Shown here: piece after piece, positions 10,851 through 23,966 of the stretch
Layout of the letters: each line of letters begins with the position of its first letter
How positions within the stretch are numbered: position 1 is the stretch's first letter
Assembly: GCA_031213475.1 (NCBI GenBank)
Contig: JARUPZ010000007.1
Span: forward strand, 7,683,586 to 7,747,585
DNA from: Nereocystis luetkeana
Lineage: Eukaryota > Sar > Phaeophyceae > Laminariales > Laminariaceae
DNA: 64,000 nt
Direction of reading: 5' to 3'
Made by a program: the position numbers and the translations under genes
Notes under the pieces: generated by a model
What the model was told of the DNA's origin: nothing
Databases searched by the model: none
What the model saw: only the letters and a program-made list of their open reading frames with translations

Positions 10851-10859
10851 AATCAGGCT

Positions 10860-13110
10860 TTAATCTCTTGATCAGCCCCCCCCCCCCCCCCCGCCGACGC
10901 CCGCCCCGCGCCTTGGTATCGACGGCCCGTGTCCTGATTGCAGCCTTCGCGTGTCGCACCTCTCCGCGTTGTGCCATCTCTGCAGATCGGCCTCCGCTCC
11001 GTCCTCGACCTGTTGGCATCATTATATCTACCGGCCTTCTAGAATCTGCGCTGCTTCGTGTATACCATCCGGTGAGCTTGATGCCGTCGAACTGCTGCAG
11101 ATTGCTCTTTAGGCGACCCTGTTGGCGGTCGTATCCCCTTCGCGACGTCGTAGCTCTTGACCTGCGATCGCAAGGCTGACACGTAACATGAGTGATGGAC
11201 GTACACAACCCTGGGGCTTAGCGCGAGCCGCTGTTGTGCTGGCTCGTGAGCTTTGCTTCCTAATAATAGAAGAAATCTGGGGTGTTTCAAGGTGGCGCTT
11301 TCTGGGCCGAGGTGGGAGAAACCGAAGTAAAAAATGAGGAGTGCGAGAGAGAGTCATTGACTGATCGAGTGGGCGTTACCATTCTCGGTCAACTAGGCAA
11401 AACACATGCTCGACGGCTAGATGTATCCTACAGGTCGTTGTACTGACCGACTATGCTCCATAGTCGACATCCACCTTAGCGTGTGACAACATATTTTTAA
11501 TGCTACTACTGCCAACTTTCTTCGAAGGCTCTGTCTTGTAGTTGTGCTTACGCGATACGCGTGCAACTAACCGAACACCGAACAGGAAGCGCTGAACAAC
11601 CATGTAGTCACGCCGCATACTGACTATCGGTACGAGACTGCCAAGTACCAGTCACTACAGTGGACAGACGGCGTACTTACGCTGCCTGTCATGCATACCA
11701 GTTATACGTATACCATGGTGGGCTTGAATAATACTGTAGAATATCAATATTTCGACGATTGTTTTGTTGACCAAGAAACAAAACAAACTGCTGAAGCTGC
11801 TCACCACATGCCCTACAAAGGAAACGTGGCGCATAACGTAAATGTTGCCGTCAAGCTGGCGTGCTCCCATGCGATTACGATGTCCAGGCGGTCGAAATGA
11901 TGATGTTGCATTGCAGAGACAGCAGAAACGATGTTCCAGTAATCCAAGCGATGATGCTGCAGAGACTCCAAAAGGATGTTCCCACAATCCCAAACGACGA
12001 GAGTGCAGCGACCCCAGAATTTTTCTCCGGCAGTCCCAAACGACGATGTTTTGGTGACCTCAAACACGGTGTTTCGGCAGTTTCAGTCAATGACCCCTTT
12101 GCTGCAGGAGTTCGGTGGTTCTTAACTCGAAGCCGCCGCCGAAGTCGTCGTCGAAGTTGATGAACGGTGTTTCGTCGTTCTCGAAAGGAAGAGAGTTGAC
12201 GCTGAGGATACAGAGGAATCACACGCACGACGCTCCCAATTTGTAGCAGTCGGCGTCGTTGTGGGAGGTAGTCTTATACACCGAACATCAGTTATTTGCG
12301 CTGTCCACAGCCCCAGCAGCCTCGATTCCAGGTTTCCCTGCCTGCTTAGGCGTTGTGCACTACTATGGTGGCCGTTCTTCCAGTTGTCGTTGCGGGCGAT
12401 GTTCAAGTCTCCCATTCTCGCCGCCCTGATACTCGGGAGTCGAACGTTCTGTCTCGCGTAGCCGTGCAGTCCACCGACTATAATACAGCAGGGCGACCCT
12501 GGCAAGGTCACCGCAGGTCTCAACATTTGTACGTAGCAGCTCCACCTTCACAAATTTTCTCCGCTCGACGCACCCGATCGACTCAAGCTCTACGCTGATG
12601 CGCCAAACGCATTTCAAAACTCACAATCGGTTGGCGGTCGTAGCTTTTCTGCCTCGTCGTCGATCTCAACCTGTCAACGGTTTGTCCGCATGTGGCGTGC
12701 ATGCGTGGAACATCCACAGTCCAGAGACTTGGCGCAAGCTGCTGTTGAACTGGCATATGAGCTTCGCTTAGAAGGAAAATGACGGGTAGAATGTCACAAG
12801 GCCGCGCTCTCTGGTTCAAGTTGGAAGACGCAGGAAGGGGGTATGGGAGAGTGCGAAAGCGTGATCAATCAAGTGAGCGTAATCATACTAGAGTATATCA
12901 ACTTGACAACATACATGCTCTACGGCTAGATGTACCATATGGGTCATCGACCTGACCGTCCCGTCGCACTGCTTCTTGAAGCTTGCCGATGGACGTTGAT
13001 GCTTGGTCGTAAGAAGTTCTCTACTTTGTGTATGGTTTTTTATTGGCACGCCATTGCCTGAATAACTAGCGGGTGCGCATGGCAAGCACAGACACCCTGG
13101 AGTACTTCCC
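10860..13110 (-). mobile_element. Decayed repeat, two divergent copies, possibly LINE endonuclease remnants
   Basis: Segments 11000-11450 and 12500-12960 align, for instance GACGGCTAGATGTATCCTAC against TACGGCTAGATGTACCATAT, both in the same direction. On the minus strand 12526-12240 reads MGDLNIARNDNWKNG, similar to the GDFN box of apurinic-type endonucleases of LINEs, but the frame is broken and the match is short. The two copies are old. Between them, 11890-12060 holds degenerate tandem units around ATCCCAAACGACGA. Confidence 0.35.
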
Positions 13111-13451
13111 ATGTCGGCTAAACGATATATTTCTTGATGATAGCTCTATCTAGACCATGCTAGCGCACCCCCGTTCTCGTTTTGTCCATCCAAGGTTAGC
13201 GCCGCACGGTGTTATGTTCGAGCACTCATGCGCAACTTAGATACGACAAACCGGTGTTGGGTGTAAGGGCTTATATTGCTCATTGGTGTCGCACGTAGTA
13301 AGCACTACCTGCAACAACTGCGCTTGTTCTGCCGACGCTACACCTCCCCCCCCTGCTGAAATTTCGTGCCATTCTCATCATAGCAGTTACAAAAAAAAAC
13401 ACTGCCCGTGTCAATCGCCTAAACTCTCCTATTCACGATCAGATCGTCAAC

Positions 13452-15535
13452 ATGTCGCAGACGAGCGCTACGGTCGAACCAGGGGTAGAGGAACAGGGGC
13501 CGCGTGCACCGTCACCACCTTCCGTCAAGATCGAGGATTCCAGCGAGGAACGCCCGCACGGATCGAAAGAGGGAAAATAAACCTTATCGCACACGGGCGC
13601 CACGGATGGACCCAGGGTGGAGGTAAAAGCGCCGTGTGCACCATCGCCGCCTGCGACCAAGGAGAAGAGTTCCAGCGGGGAGCGCATGGACGAACCAAAC
13701 GAGGGGGGAGAGAAGGATGGGGAGGAGGAGGAAAAGGAGGAGGAGAAGAAGGAGGAAAAGGGGGAGCGTACGCCATCTCTTGAGAGCCGCCGGATGGAAA
13801 TCGATTGTGTGCGTGCAACCTTGGCCGGCTTAACAGCGGCAAAAAAGAAGGAAAAAGAGGCTGTTGCCGCACTTGCAGAATGCACCACGGGTACCCAGCG
13901 ATGTATCGCCGCACACGCGATGGCGAAGGCGCGCTTGGCTTCTACCATCAGTACCCTCCGGGTTGCCGCATTAAAACGACGCGCCGATATCGTTCGGCAA
14001 CTAGAATCAGCGGACGCTGCCATCGCTGATTTAGACCTCGACCCAGCCACGCTCTCGGTGGCGCCCTCTGTGTCCTTGGCGCCCCATTTTCCCGCAGAGC
14101 CCGCCCGTCCTCGACGATCCCCGAAGTTTCCGCTACGCCCTCCGCCGCCCCACCCACTGACCCTGCAGCACCTGGCACGAGCGACCCCGTAGTTTTGGCT
14201 ACGGTGCCTGCCATGGACGCTGCTTTGCACGCTCCGCCCCCTGTAGTTTTTCCTACGCCCCCCACCTCGCTTCCCACGAATTCGGTTTCGCCCGCCGTCA
14301 CCGCCCCCGTGGTTTCGACTACATCTTCCGTCATGCGCACCGTAAGCCTTCTTGTGCGCGAGAAACCCCCGCGGTTTTTACTGCGCTTTTCCCTCCCCCG
14401 ACACCCCCCGCGGTTTTTACAGCGTTCGAAAGAGGCCACGCTGGATCAAACCCTTTAAGCTTACGGGCTCGATCACCTATATTCCGGAGCTTACGGGCTC
14501 GATCACCTATATTCCCGAGCTTACGGGCTCGATCACCTATATTCCCGAGCTTACCGGCTCGACGTATATTCCCGAGCTTACGGGCTCGATCACCTATATT
14601 CCCGAGCTTACCGGCTCGACGTACATTCCTGAGCTTACGGACTCGATCACCTATATTCCCGAGCTTACCGGCTCGATCACCTATATTCCCGAGCTTACGG
14701 GCTCGATCACCTATATTCCGGAGACACAAGTCGCGCCGCAAACGTGTTCCTACGATTTTTCCCAGGCCGCTCTGACTCCACCACCACCGCAGCTATCATC
14801 ACCACGGCAGCCGACTGCCAAAGATCCTTCCTCCACGTTTATTTCTGCGACCAGCGACCAGCATCCTTCACCTCGGCCCTGCGTCGTCTTCACGCCCCCA
14901 ACGGCAGCGACGCCTTTCATTCGTGGGGGCACGCGCAAAAAACTCAGCCCCTTCACGGCCCACACTATACAACGTCGCTGCGTTGGTGAGTTCGTCGCCG
15001 TCGCGTACAAAGTTGTTTTCACCGGATGAACCGGCACCTTTTCGTGGAAACCTGAGCGCGAGCTGCAACGCTCGGGGGGTACCCGCTACTGGTCCGGCAC
15101 ACCGGCACAAGATCATGGCCAGGTCTACAAAGAACTATCGCCAAAATCGCGCAACGACGCTGCCCAAAGCAAGCTATCACTGTGCAAAAGCGAGCTTTTC
15201 GGGTTCGCCTCGCCCGATATATGGTTCCACAGTATCGACACCTTTGTCCTACTACGCGGAGGCGCCCACCTCCGGTACAAGGCCCACGAGATCCCTCTGG
15301 TGGCTAGTCGCGTTTCCTGACAGACTCTACATCGTCCAATTCATCGACCACTCCGACCGTGTCGGGGTCGATTTTCATCCTGACCAGTACGCTTCTGCAA
15401 CACCGGATGCTAACTACGGGTTGTTGGGCCTTGAAATCCCCTACCGAAGAGTAAAACAGGGTTTGCCGGCGGTTCCGTGCATAATTCAGGAGGTGTATCC
15501 CGCGGGGCTCTCCTCTCTCCTTCCGTCGTAGCTAT
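13452..15535 (+). pseudogene. Unrecognised coiled-coil and repeat-containing open frames
   Basis: No family was recognised. The region starts with MSQTSATVEPGVEEQGPR, then a second, similar acidic segment (13579 on) rich in Glu/Lys, then a predicted helical coiled coil (about 13790-14040, ending RRADIVRQLESADAAIADLD) and a proline/alanine-rich tail. A decapeptide repeat array follows (14457-14723), then a low-complexity region and a last segment with VQFIDHSDRVGVDFHPDQ (about 15330-15390). The reading frame is not continuous, so the locus is either a decayed gene, possibly from a mobile element, or an intron-containing gene that I cannot resolve. A hairpin (TGCTCGT/ACGAGCA) followed by nine T lies at 15540-15574. 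Confidence 0.35.
14457..14723 (+). repeat. Tandem array of nine 30/27-bp units encoding LTGSITYIPE
   Basis: Nine units of GAGCTTACGGGCTCGATCAC plus CTATATTCCC translate to LTGSITYIPE. Two units are 27 bp and lose exactly one codon (LTGSTYIPE), so length changes preserve the frame. The array lies within a plus-strand open frame, 14352-15029. Confidence 0.85.
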
Positions 15536-15575
15536 ATAGGTGCTCGTAAAACACGAGCATGTAGTTTTTTTTTCG

Positions 15576-16300
15576 GGCAATACGAGTGGTTCTTTCGGGC
15601 TGCCTGCGCTCCCTGTTGGCCTACCAGGTACTATTTAGTCAGCCCGAACGAGTGAAAAGCGTGGCATAACGATCCAGTCAGGCTTCATTCCGCCTCTGGC
15701 TATTTGCTTGCCCTGTTTTCTTTCCGTAGCAGGCCACAACCAGTCATGACCACCGGCAATTCGACCTTGCGTACGTAGCGACATTCTTGCTTATTTTTTC
15801 CCCCGCGGGGGACACTAAGGGGATTACTAGGTATATTGATTGCCAGCTTTCAACGGTAATGGATCGAGCGCTCTATTAAAGACGCTTTTGACTGGGGAGC
15901 AAACGTTTTTTTTCTTCGAGGGGGGGGGGGGGGGGGGGTCCCGTCGATTGCCTTTCCTTGCTTTCCAGGATTACTTGCGGGTTTCGCTACCTTTGTCGCA
16001 TCCGCATACATACCTCGATATTTTGTTTTGTTGTCTCAGTGTTTTCGTCTTCACAGCCCGGTTGCCTAGGGTGTTACACCTTGTCTACGCATGGGAAACA
16101 TGCATACTACGTAGATGAGGGTTTCGAGCCCCCTTTCTCCCTCGATGTGCCCTTTCGCTCGGTGTTCGCCTAGGATTATTCTTTTCATTCGGATGCGTTT
16201 TTCCCCATTCGAAGAGGCGTTTTAGTCTCGCGACGTACGGGGTGTGGAGTAGGGTCTACTGCCTTATTCCTTCCTAATGGCCTACCAGGTATACCAGGTA
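15576..16300. other. Intergenic stretch
   Basis: It contains a G run at 15921-15938 and three TACCAGGTA motifs (15622, 16283, 16291). No gene is seen. Confidence 0.5.
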
Positions 16301-16301
16301 T

Positions 16302-16640
16302 TGTTATAAGGATTACCCTGGGCTGGATAATCGATCGTGTTTTCACCCCTATTGCTCAGTAGGTAACAGCTTCACAGTTGACGTCGTTGGCAGAACACGG
16401 GTTCGAATCTCACTTCGAACGTTTCTTTTATAGAAACGCTTGCGGGTGTGTCCCCGAAAAACATATCTCCCTGGTTCCCCAGGTATTGAAACGAAGCGGG
16501 TAGGTCCGCGTACGGTCGTACATGGTATAGACGCTCCAAAGATCCCGCCGTTCAGAGGGGGTGTGTGTGACAAGGATTACCCTGGGCTGGGTAATCGATC
16601 GGTCCTTTACCCCTATAGCTCAGTAGGTAACACCTTCACA
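16302..16640 (+). mobile_element. TRIM-like element with tRNA-type promoter, copy T2
   Basis: Terminal direct repeats of 75 bp (16302-16376 and 16566-16640), TG...CA ends, a G-rich tract before the right repeat, and flanks GTAT/GTTT compatible with a 4-bp target duplication. B box GGTTCGAATC type lies inside. The element looks whole in layout, but its boxes are diverged, so it is older than T3. It inserted next to two TACCAGGTA motifs. Confidence 0.7.
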
Positions 16641-16656
16641 GTTTATATGTGTACTA

Positions 16657-16765
16657 TTACGGGGGACCATAGTTAATAATAGGACAAAATATTGTTAGTA
16701 AAAATGGTTAAATATGTAGGTTTTTATGTATACCATAAGTCCTATTAACTATGGTCCCCCGTAAT
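16657..16765. mobile_element. MITE-A copy
   Basis: The 109-bp palindromic element is bounded by TA on both sides. Terminal inverted repeats are TTACGGGGGACCATAGTTAA and its complement. TA duplication and size suggest a Tc1/mariner-type MITE; no transposase source is in the window. Confidence 0.85.
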
Positions 16766-17256
16766 ACTACATTTTTTCATTAGGTGCTTCGCATCTTCGA
16801 TTGGTTTTCTCTCTCTGGTTTCTGGGTCAAGATGAATTGTAATATTTCCTTGCATCGCTGCAGTATCTCTTCTAGCGAGGTATGCTTAGCTGACCCTGTT
16901 TTTGTTGCGTAATAATAGATACATTTCATCATCGTGAGACAGAGAGGGGAGTACTGCCTACTGACAACAACAGACGACCTTCGCACCCCACTGCTACACG
17001 ATGATCGATCTGGGACAACACCGCGAAATAACGAATACCATTATGAATCGTGTTCGAAGCACCAGGTATACCTGGTAGGTTACAAAAGAGGAATAACGTC
17101 GCCCACCTCAAGTGGAGGAAAAGCGCATACCTGGTAGTGTGGACTTTTCTGGATTCCTCGACCACGAAACGATGGAGCTGCTTCGCATCCAGCCCTACTT
17201 GCAGTCAGAGGTCCGAGTTGGGGGTAGGGGGGAGGGTATCGGAAGGGGGAGAACAT

Positions 17257-17580
17257 GGGAGGGGGGGGGGGGGGTGCTCGATAGGTGAGATGTACTCGAT
17301 CGCATGCATGGCCGTAGTCGTATGACCATAGACCCTCGCATCCCTACAATGCCGGGACGGAGCATGTCGGGTTTTCACCGACCAGTCAGACATTGCTTGC
17401 ACCAAGCGCGAAGCGCCGTGAGGTGTCTGGCGAGTCGCATGAAGGGTGAGCTGCATCCTACTAAGAACCGCTTGTTGTGAGGCGGACTTGCATATGGACG
17501 ACAGCTTTAATGAGTTGATTTCATTTCCGGTGTAGGCATTTCCAGAGACAGCAATGGGAGTACTATGCAACTGCCTTTTG
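17257..17580 (-). mobile_element. Repeat D with oligo(C) end
   Basis: On the minus strand the repeat passes through GACGGAGCATGTCGGG-type sequence, GGTCTATGGTCATACGACTA and ATCGAGTACATCTCACCTAT and ends in a run of C (G run at 17257-17272 on the plus strand). The same order is found at 26375-26625, 35100-35196 and 57795-57866. Confidence 0.65.
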
Positions 17581-17807
17581 GGTGCCTTACCTTGAACACT
17601 ACGTGATACGATCATTCCCACTTGTTGTGCGGAGTAAAGGTTATTTACCTCGAACGAGTGATCTAACTCGACAACCAGCTGTGGGTAACCGCCAAAAAAA
17701 AACAAAAAAAAACGGTACCCATGGGAGGGGGGGGGGGGCGGTCGTGCGAAAGTATCAACTGCATTACTAGTGTGCGTTTGCTGATTTAGTCGCGTACTAA
17801 CGTACTA

Positions 17808-17908
17808 TTACGGGGGTCCATATTAAATAGGGCCAAATATTGTAAGGAAAATTAAATATATTGTTTTTTGTGTGCACCATAGGTCCTATTAACTATGGTC
17901 CCCCGTAA
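17808..17908. mobile_element. MITE-A copy
   Basis: A diverged copy of 101 bp, with TA on both sides and ends TTACGGGGGTCC / GGTCCCCCGTAA. Confidence 0.8.
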
Positions 17909-19074
17909 TACCTGGACAGTATTGCTGCGCAGACATATATATTGATTGCTCTCCCCGAGGGCTTTTCCCGTCCCCTTTGTGCAGGGCGAGCCCCCTCCGG
18001 AAACCAGATTGTTTGAGTTTGGATTGAGTCTGTTGACGTTTTGTCCTGAACCGCCTTAAACTTGTTGCACGCTCCCTATTTACTACCTTGGTACAGCAGT
18101 AGTAGTTTTTTTTCTCTAGTGAGGGGTCGTGCAGGGGGCTCTCATCGACGTTCCAAATACATCTTTTTTTCGCGTACGTGGGGCAACTAAAGTAAGCAGA
18201 TACGGCAGGTAGTATTTCAGGAACACCCGAGCTTCGCAGATACGGTAGGTAGGTAGTGAATGACTCCAGATGAAGCCTGTGTGCTCACTGCACTCATGCA
18301 ATTTGTTAGTGCTGCCGCACGCTCCGTCCTCCTGTGAGCGGGACGATGAACGAGCTCACCAGGTAGTATGCTTCGTACATTTAATCGGCAAGTATCGCCC
18401 CCCCCCTCCTCGGATGTACTGCCACCCCTTTCTGCAGTTAGTTACACGCGTGATCGGTAGCTGATTCGTGCCAGTAGAGGACGGTGCAGTGGGAAAGGGG
18501 GCTATGGCGTGAAGACCCCGGAAAGGCCGAGACACGCAATACTCCTGAATGTTCCGCACCTCTATCCCTTTACCTGGTATCTGTCACCCATTGCCATCAC
18601 GCATGATGCCACCGAAAACCATCGAATGACACCAAGTACCGCTCTCACAGAGTGCTGGCAGAGATGGTTAGGGTGCGATGAACTCTCGTTCCAGTCTTGG
18701 GAGCTACATGGGATGTCTATACTCAAGCGTGTAATTTGTCGACACTTTGCTCTACGTCGAACATCGGATGTCGTTGGGGCTTACACGCTTTGAAACGGTA
18801 GATAAACAACGGGAAAACCGGCGACAACAGGCCCCTTTACCAGTTACATGGGAATCATATTGAACAACATAAGAGCGCATGCCAAGAATAGCTGAGAGTA
18901 GAGTCGGTGCGGTGTTGTCGTGTGGGGGTGTGCAATGGTGTGTGGACTGGCACGGTGACGGTGGGAGAGCGAAGGAAGACAATCGCGAGGGCTGATACGT
19001 AGAGGGAGGAAGTAATCGCCGAAATGGTGGCTCAAAAATCGTATCAAAAATCGTACAACGCAAGGTACAGGACT
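17909..19074. other. Intergenic stretch
   Basis: No gene or clear repeat beyond single TACCTGGTA motifs (near 18575) is recognised. Confidence 0.5.
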
Positions 19075-19205
19075 ATGTTGTAAGGGTTACCCTAGGCTGA
19101 GTAATCGATCGGTCTTTTCCCCCTATACGAAGCTCAATAATAGGTAATACCTTCACATTTGGCGTCGACGGCCTATAGATCAGTAGGTAATACCTTAACA
19201 AACAC
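19075..19205 (+). mobile_element. TRIM-like element, decayed fragment T4
   Basis: The start (TGTTGTAAGGGTTACCCTAG) and the region up to GGTAATACCTTCACA match the 75-bp terminal repeat of T1-T3, followed by a short internal piece and a second partial repeat. It is an old fragment. Confidence 0.55.
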
Positions 19206-22200
19206 GCGATTCAAAACACTTAAACTCGTATCTGAGGAATCTCATCTAGCTTCAAAAATCACACAGGAAGTTTACTTCAAATGTTACACGTACGTATTTA
19301 CATGTACACGTAGCCGTTATTTTTACCCGGGAGGGAAAACCTACAGTAAGGGTAAACTCTTAGGACAATATTTGAACGGTGCGAGGTTTGTAGGACGCAA
19401 AAATAGCGAATTCCTGTTTCATGAACCCCCAGTTGACACTGCTGGGTGGAGAAGGAATGCATAAAATAGCGGAATATATCTACTTGCTGTAGTAGTGCAG
19501 CGCCAACGAATGCGTTTTGCCGAGCTGTTGCCTACCTGGCGGGTGTTAACATTTATTCAAGGTTTCATGGAGGCCTGGATGTTTCTGAGAATTTTCGGAC
19601 TTGATAGTAGGGAAGCGGCCGAAAACAGGTCCGTTGGAACTATTGATGACGTACTATTTACTGCAGGATATACTTCTTGCTGTGCTGCCGTTCGTTGCAT
19701 GAAATACAGTAGTATTGTATCATGTGCACCACTCACTCGTGTCGTTAACAACCCTTTTACCCTTGCACTGGAAGTCGGAAAGTAGGATGACCACCCTCCC
19801 TACCCCAGCAGCTATGCAGCTCGCGTTGCCTCGTGTGGTCGGAGCTGTGCAGGTTGTTGTTGTTGTAGTTCCCCCGGTGTGCAGCTTACTTTCGGCAAGT
19901 AGGACCCCCACCGGGTCGCACGACAGTCCGAGCCACAAACGCGCCAGCGAGATACAACAACTGGGGCAGAGCACTTCGAAACTTGCCACACTCATCATGC
20001 TCACGCAACAATTTACTTATCCACAGTTACTTCTCGTGCGACGCGGTGGAAAGGAACCGAGAACTTTCCAAGCACTCACAGTAGGATTCGTGCGTACCTG
20101 GTATCAAAAGGCTCGCATCAAAGGTGACACATGTTCGTACACAGTAGTATTAATAGTAGTAGTGAAGACCTGGGCCAACGATAATATGCGTTGCTCTGCT
20201 GTTCCCTACCTATTGATAGTAGGTGTCTATATTGAATGTTGGATGGATGAGGCATGGGTGGGTCATTCTGGCATGTACACAAAAGCAAAGAACAAAGATA
20301 CATATATGCGTTGCTCTGCTCTTCCCCGTGTACTGCTGCACTACGTATGTATGATGAGGGTTGAAAGTTTGCTCGGCGAGGACGTCACCGTTTTTTACCG
20401 CGTTCACTGCCGGAGGCGGGTGTTTCGCAACCCGTACGAGAGCCCCCGGAAGGGGCCGTGGAGCTTACAGCAACGCGATACATGATTGATTACAGTACGT
20501 AGTACATACCTGGTACCAGGTAGTAGGCCGTGTGGGTTGCAAGAGAAGAAACCGACAGATCGCGCGTGCGGGCCGACAACGCTATACGGCGGCTCAAGGC
20601 CGAAGAAAAAGGAGCCTCCCAAATATAATACCCAAAAAAACCGCCGTTCTGCTCGTGAACAGTCATAATGTAGATGTTCATAATAAATACCAGGTATATA
20701 TTAATGTGGATTTTTCCGAGTATAACATACCATGGTAGTGGTGTAGCCTTACTTAGCTAGCCAGAGTGTCGCGAACTCACGAGATCGCACCCACCCGTCA
20801 TCACCAGTGACACAACCACCCCCACACCACCATCACATCACGCGGTGCTTCCGAAAATAAAACAGGTACATAGGCATAGGCGCCTAAAAATCGGTTACCA
20901 CGTTTTTTGTTTTTTTTTCTGCCCCGGGGAGCGAAGAGGAAACCCCTGTCCACACTTATTTCTCAAGCTTTCGAACCCGGTTCGTTTCTTCCACCTTGGT
21001 CGGGCCTGTCTGTGACCGTCATTAAAGTGTGGTTTGCTCCGAGGATGTAGGCACCAGAGTCTAGATATTATCTCTCCCGACTCAGGTAGTGTGGGATTTG
21101 TTTTACCACGTACTGCACCCAAAACTAACGTGATGGCCATCGCTCGCTGTGAAAAAAGGGCAAAATAAAGTACAATTGTTACTCACTGGCGTCAACAAAG
21201 AAACCCCAAGTCTGACCGAGTAAATATGTTGCTGGCGATCGAGGTACAGTACTATAAGGTATGAATATAAAATCTTGCTCCTCAGCAATCCGGTACTTAC
21301 CAAAGCAATATTGCTTTTCATTTACCAAGGTTGTGTCGGCGCTTTAATCGGAGAGATTCGAGCCGCGCGCGCACCATACGGGGGAAAAAAACTGCCTACA
21401 GCCGCCTGTCGGTGAAATAATGCCATCATCGTGGGCGACTACAGTAACAAGAGGAGCTCGACGATATTGTCAATCAACTGCACTCAAGAAGAAATGTGGC
21501 TAGCTCGCACGTGGTCGGTGTGGTTCACAGGAGGTCGGCGAGCCACAACGACTCGCAACACGCCGCCCGGGATCTACGTATGGATACACAAGACAAGACA
21601 AGACCAGACAAGACAAGACAAGAACCACGTATAAATAGGACCAGAGACGTTTTGTGGCACACCCCATCACATGCCTCCGCCTTCTTCGGCAAAACCTTGC
21701 CCCCGAAAGCACCATACGGGTCACCCGTCTCGAGTACCTGGCCCACCCGTCTCTGCCTCCACGACACAGGAGAGCCTATAATCAAATAATGAAAGCGCGA
21801 GTAGCGTTACCGTCGCTCCACGGCCACCCGCCGCGACGGCTAAGGCAGGGGACGACGTTCACCCCCACCCCCCCCTCTGCCTCCTCGTCAACCCTTTCAG
21901 AACTCCAGTCCCGTTTTGGGGACACACCGGTGAAATTCCAAGTAGTTTGTTCCAAATTGTCCCCAAAACGAGACGGCAGTCCTAAAAGGGCTAATTAAAC
22001 ATCCGTACCAGGTGTGTACCCAATGCATCACGGCCACCAACACTATTACTTCCTCCCTACCTCCGTGCCAGCTTTGTTTCGCTCCTACTCCCACCGAAGT
22101 ACCAACCAAGTTGGAAATGGGCACAACGGCTTGACACCACAAATATGAAAAGCCTCAGCGACGACGAGCCACGTAGTCCATGTGCAAGCTCGCTACGGAA

Positions 22201-23966
22201 CGACGCAAGCAAGGTACATGGTTGTCGCTGCCAACGGACGCCGAAAGGCAACAACGCTACACGTAGATCGTGGGTAGCGCACGCAATGGATGACCGACCG
22301 ACCGACCTACCTACCGACCGGCCGACAGACCGATCTACCGACCTGGATTTTCTTCAGTAACCACGAATTGCAATCATTAAAAAACAACGAGGAAGAGAAA
22401 ACAAAGCACGAAACAAAACAAACCCAACGAGAAATAAAACTTGCTCGTGTTGTCGTGTCACACGCATCGAATCGACCCGTTCCGTCAGTCGTTCCGCACG
22501 TGTGCAACGCAAAAAGGCGGCGCGGGTGTCCCCCGAAAGACATCGCCTTCCCACCCCCCCCCCCAAACCCCGCCTACCCCACTAGCCGCTAAGCTCATGC
22601 TTTGCTGCTATGTACCTCCCCTTTGCCAGGGCAGGGACGATCTATTGCCGGCACCATTGCACCCGTACTGGACAAAACAAAACAAAACACACTGCAAGTC
22701 CGGCAGATCTTTCCACTCCCTCTGCGTAAAGCAACAGTCACCCCCCCCCCTCGCTCCCTCCCCGTTACTCTCCTATCCTCACTCAATATTCCACCCTCTC
22801 GAACCTCCCACCCACCCCCTCTTCCCCAAAACAAAAATTCTACCCCAACACCCACCACCCACCCAACCACTGCGCTCTAACAATCCCAACGTCTCGTGAC
22901 GCGCGACACTCCCCGTCCCCCCGAAATGAGACAGCATAGCGGAGTCCACAAGTTGGGACCGCTTTTGCGAGCACCGCTTTTTACCAGCGGCGTGGCGCCG
23001 AGCAACCATTCGGCGACCGGGTCGTGCTGCTCACTCTCGCCGATGGTCACACTCCTTGTATTCATGTGCCGCTACGGATGCCACTCTACTGTAGCACTAC
23101 GGATGCTACTGTACTATCACGTCGTAGCGGTCGTGGCTGCTGCTGCTGCTGGAGGTGGCGGTAGTTGTCTCCCTCTCTCTCGCCGCACCCGAACGTCACA
23201 AAAAACACACACACACACACAAACACACACCTCCTTCCCTCTGTGTACGCCTAGCCAACGAAAACATTTACAGGCAGATCGTAGCGTCATAGCCCCGGCC
23301 GCTCTTCCGCTCTCCCCCCCCCCCTCTCTGTCTCTTTCGCGCACGCGAGTGCGACCACCTATGTTGTCTTCATCTGCCATCCCTCTCCGCCCTCTTGCCT
23401 CCGAATTCCTGATAGTCTACTTCTCCGAGTCGAGGTTCTGTACGACACCGCGCAGCAGTGCCGCGCAGAGCGAGTGCCTCCACGCCGACCCTCTACTACG
23501 AAACCCCCCACCCTACTGCACCCCATTCCCTTACCCGCCCCCGAGGCAACAACCAGTCGCCACCGGCACCGCACCGCCGCCTGTCTCCTCCTGACATGAC
23601 GCGGCGAAATCTCATTCCTGCTACACATCCGGCCGCCGATCACGCCCCTGGTCCAAACTAAGAACTCCCTCTCGCCGTTCAACCGAAACCAACCCCCCCA
23701 AAAAAAACACAGCCAAACCGACCAGTCAACCAACTCACGAGCCGATGAATCAACCAACCAACCAACCAACCAACCAACCACCCGAGAAACCCACCAGTCA
23801 CATGAAAAAACAAAAAAAAAACTGGGGATACACTCATACGCGCATACAATTTAACACACAAGGAAGTACGCGGGGAGTGGGTTCAAGGGTAGCAGTTTTC
23901 GTAGTACTTGTATCAGATATCTCACGTAGCCCGCCTCTACTTTTTGTGTCTCATTCGCATTTTCTA
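19206..23966. other. Long intergenic region, low complexity
   Basis: The longest open frame, 19715-20485 plus strand (256 residues), has no recognisable domain and contains a repeated segment (ATGCGTTGCTCTGCT at 20186 and 20307); I regard it as chance. From 22440 to 23800 the DNA is C-rich with proline-rich frames, an AC repeat (23203-23230) and a CCAA repeat (about 23750-23782). One MITE-C copy and about five TACC(A/T)GGTA motifs (20095-20690) are present. Confidence 0.5.
21892..21990. mobile_element. MITE-C copy
   Basis: Ends ACCCTTTCAGAACTCCAGTC and GGCAGTCCTAAAAGGGCT form a long imperfect inverted repeat around GGGGACA/TGTCCCC. Confidence 0.7.

Noticed and set aside
14454-14725. CRISPR-like array
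   Set aside because: Units are contiguous without unique spacers, and the genome is eukaryotic.
19715-20485. 256-residue open frame as a gene
   Set aside because: No domain, odd composition, internal repeats of non-coding type and no splice context.
22441-23594. Proline-rich open frames as genes
   Set aside because: C-rich low-complexity DNA gives open frames on both strands.
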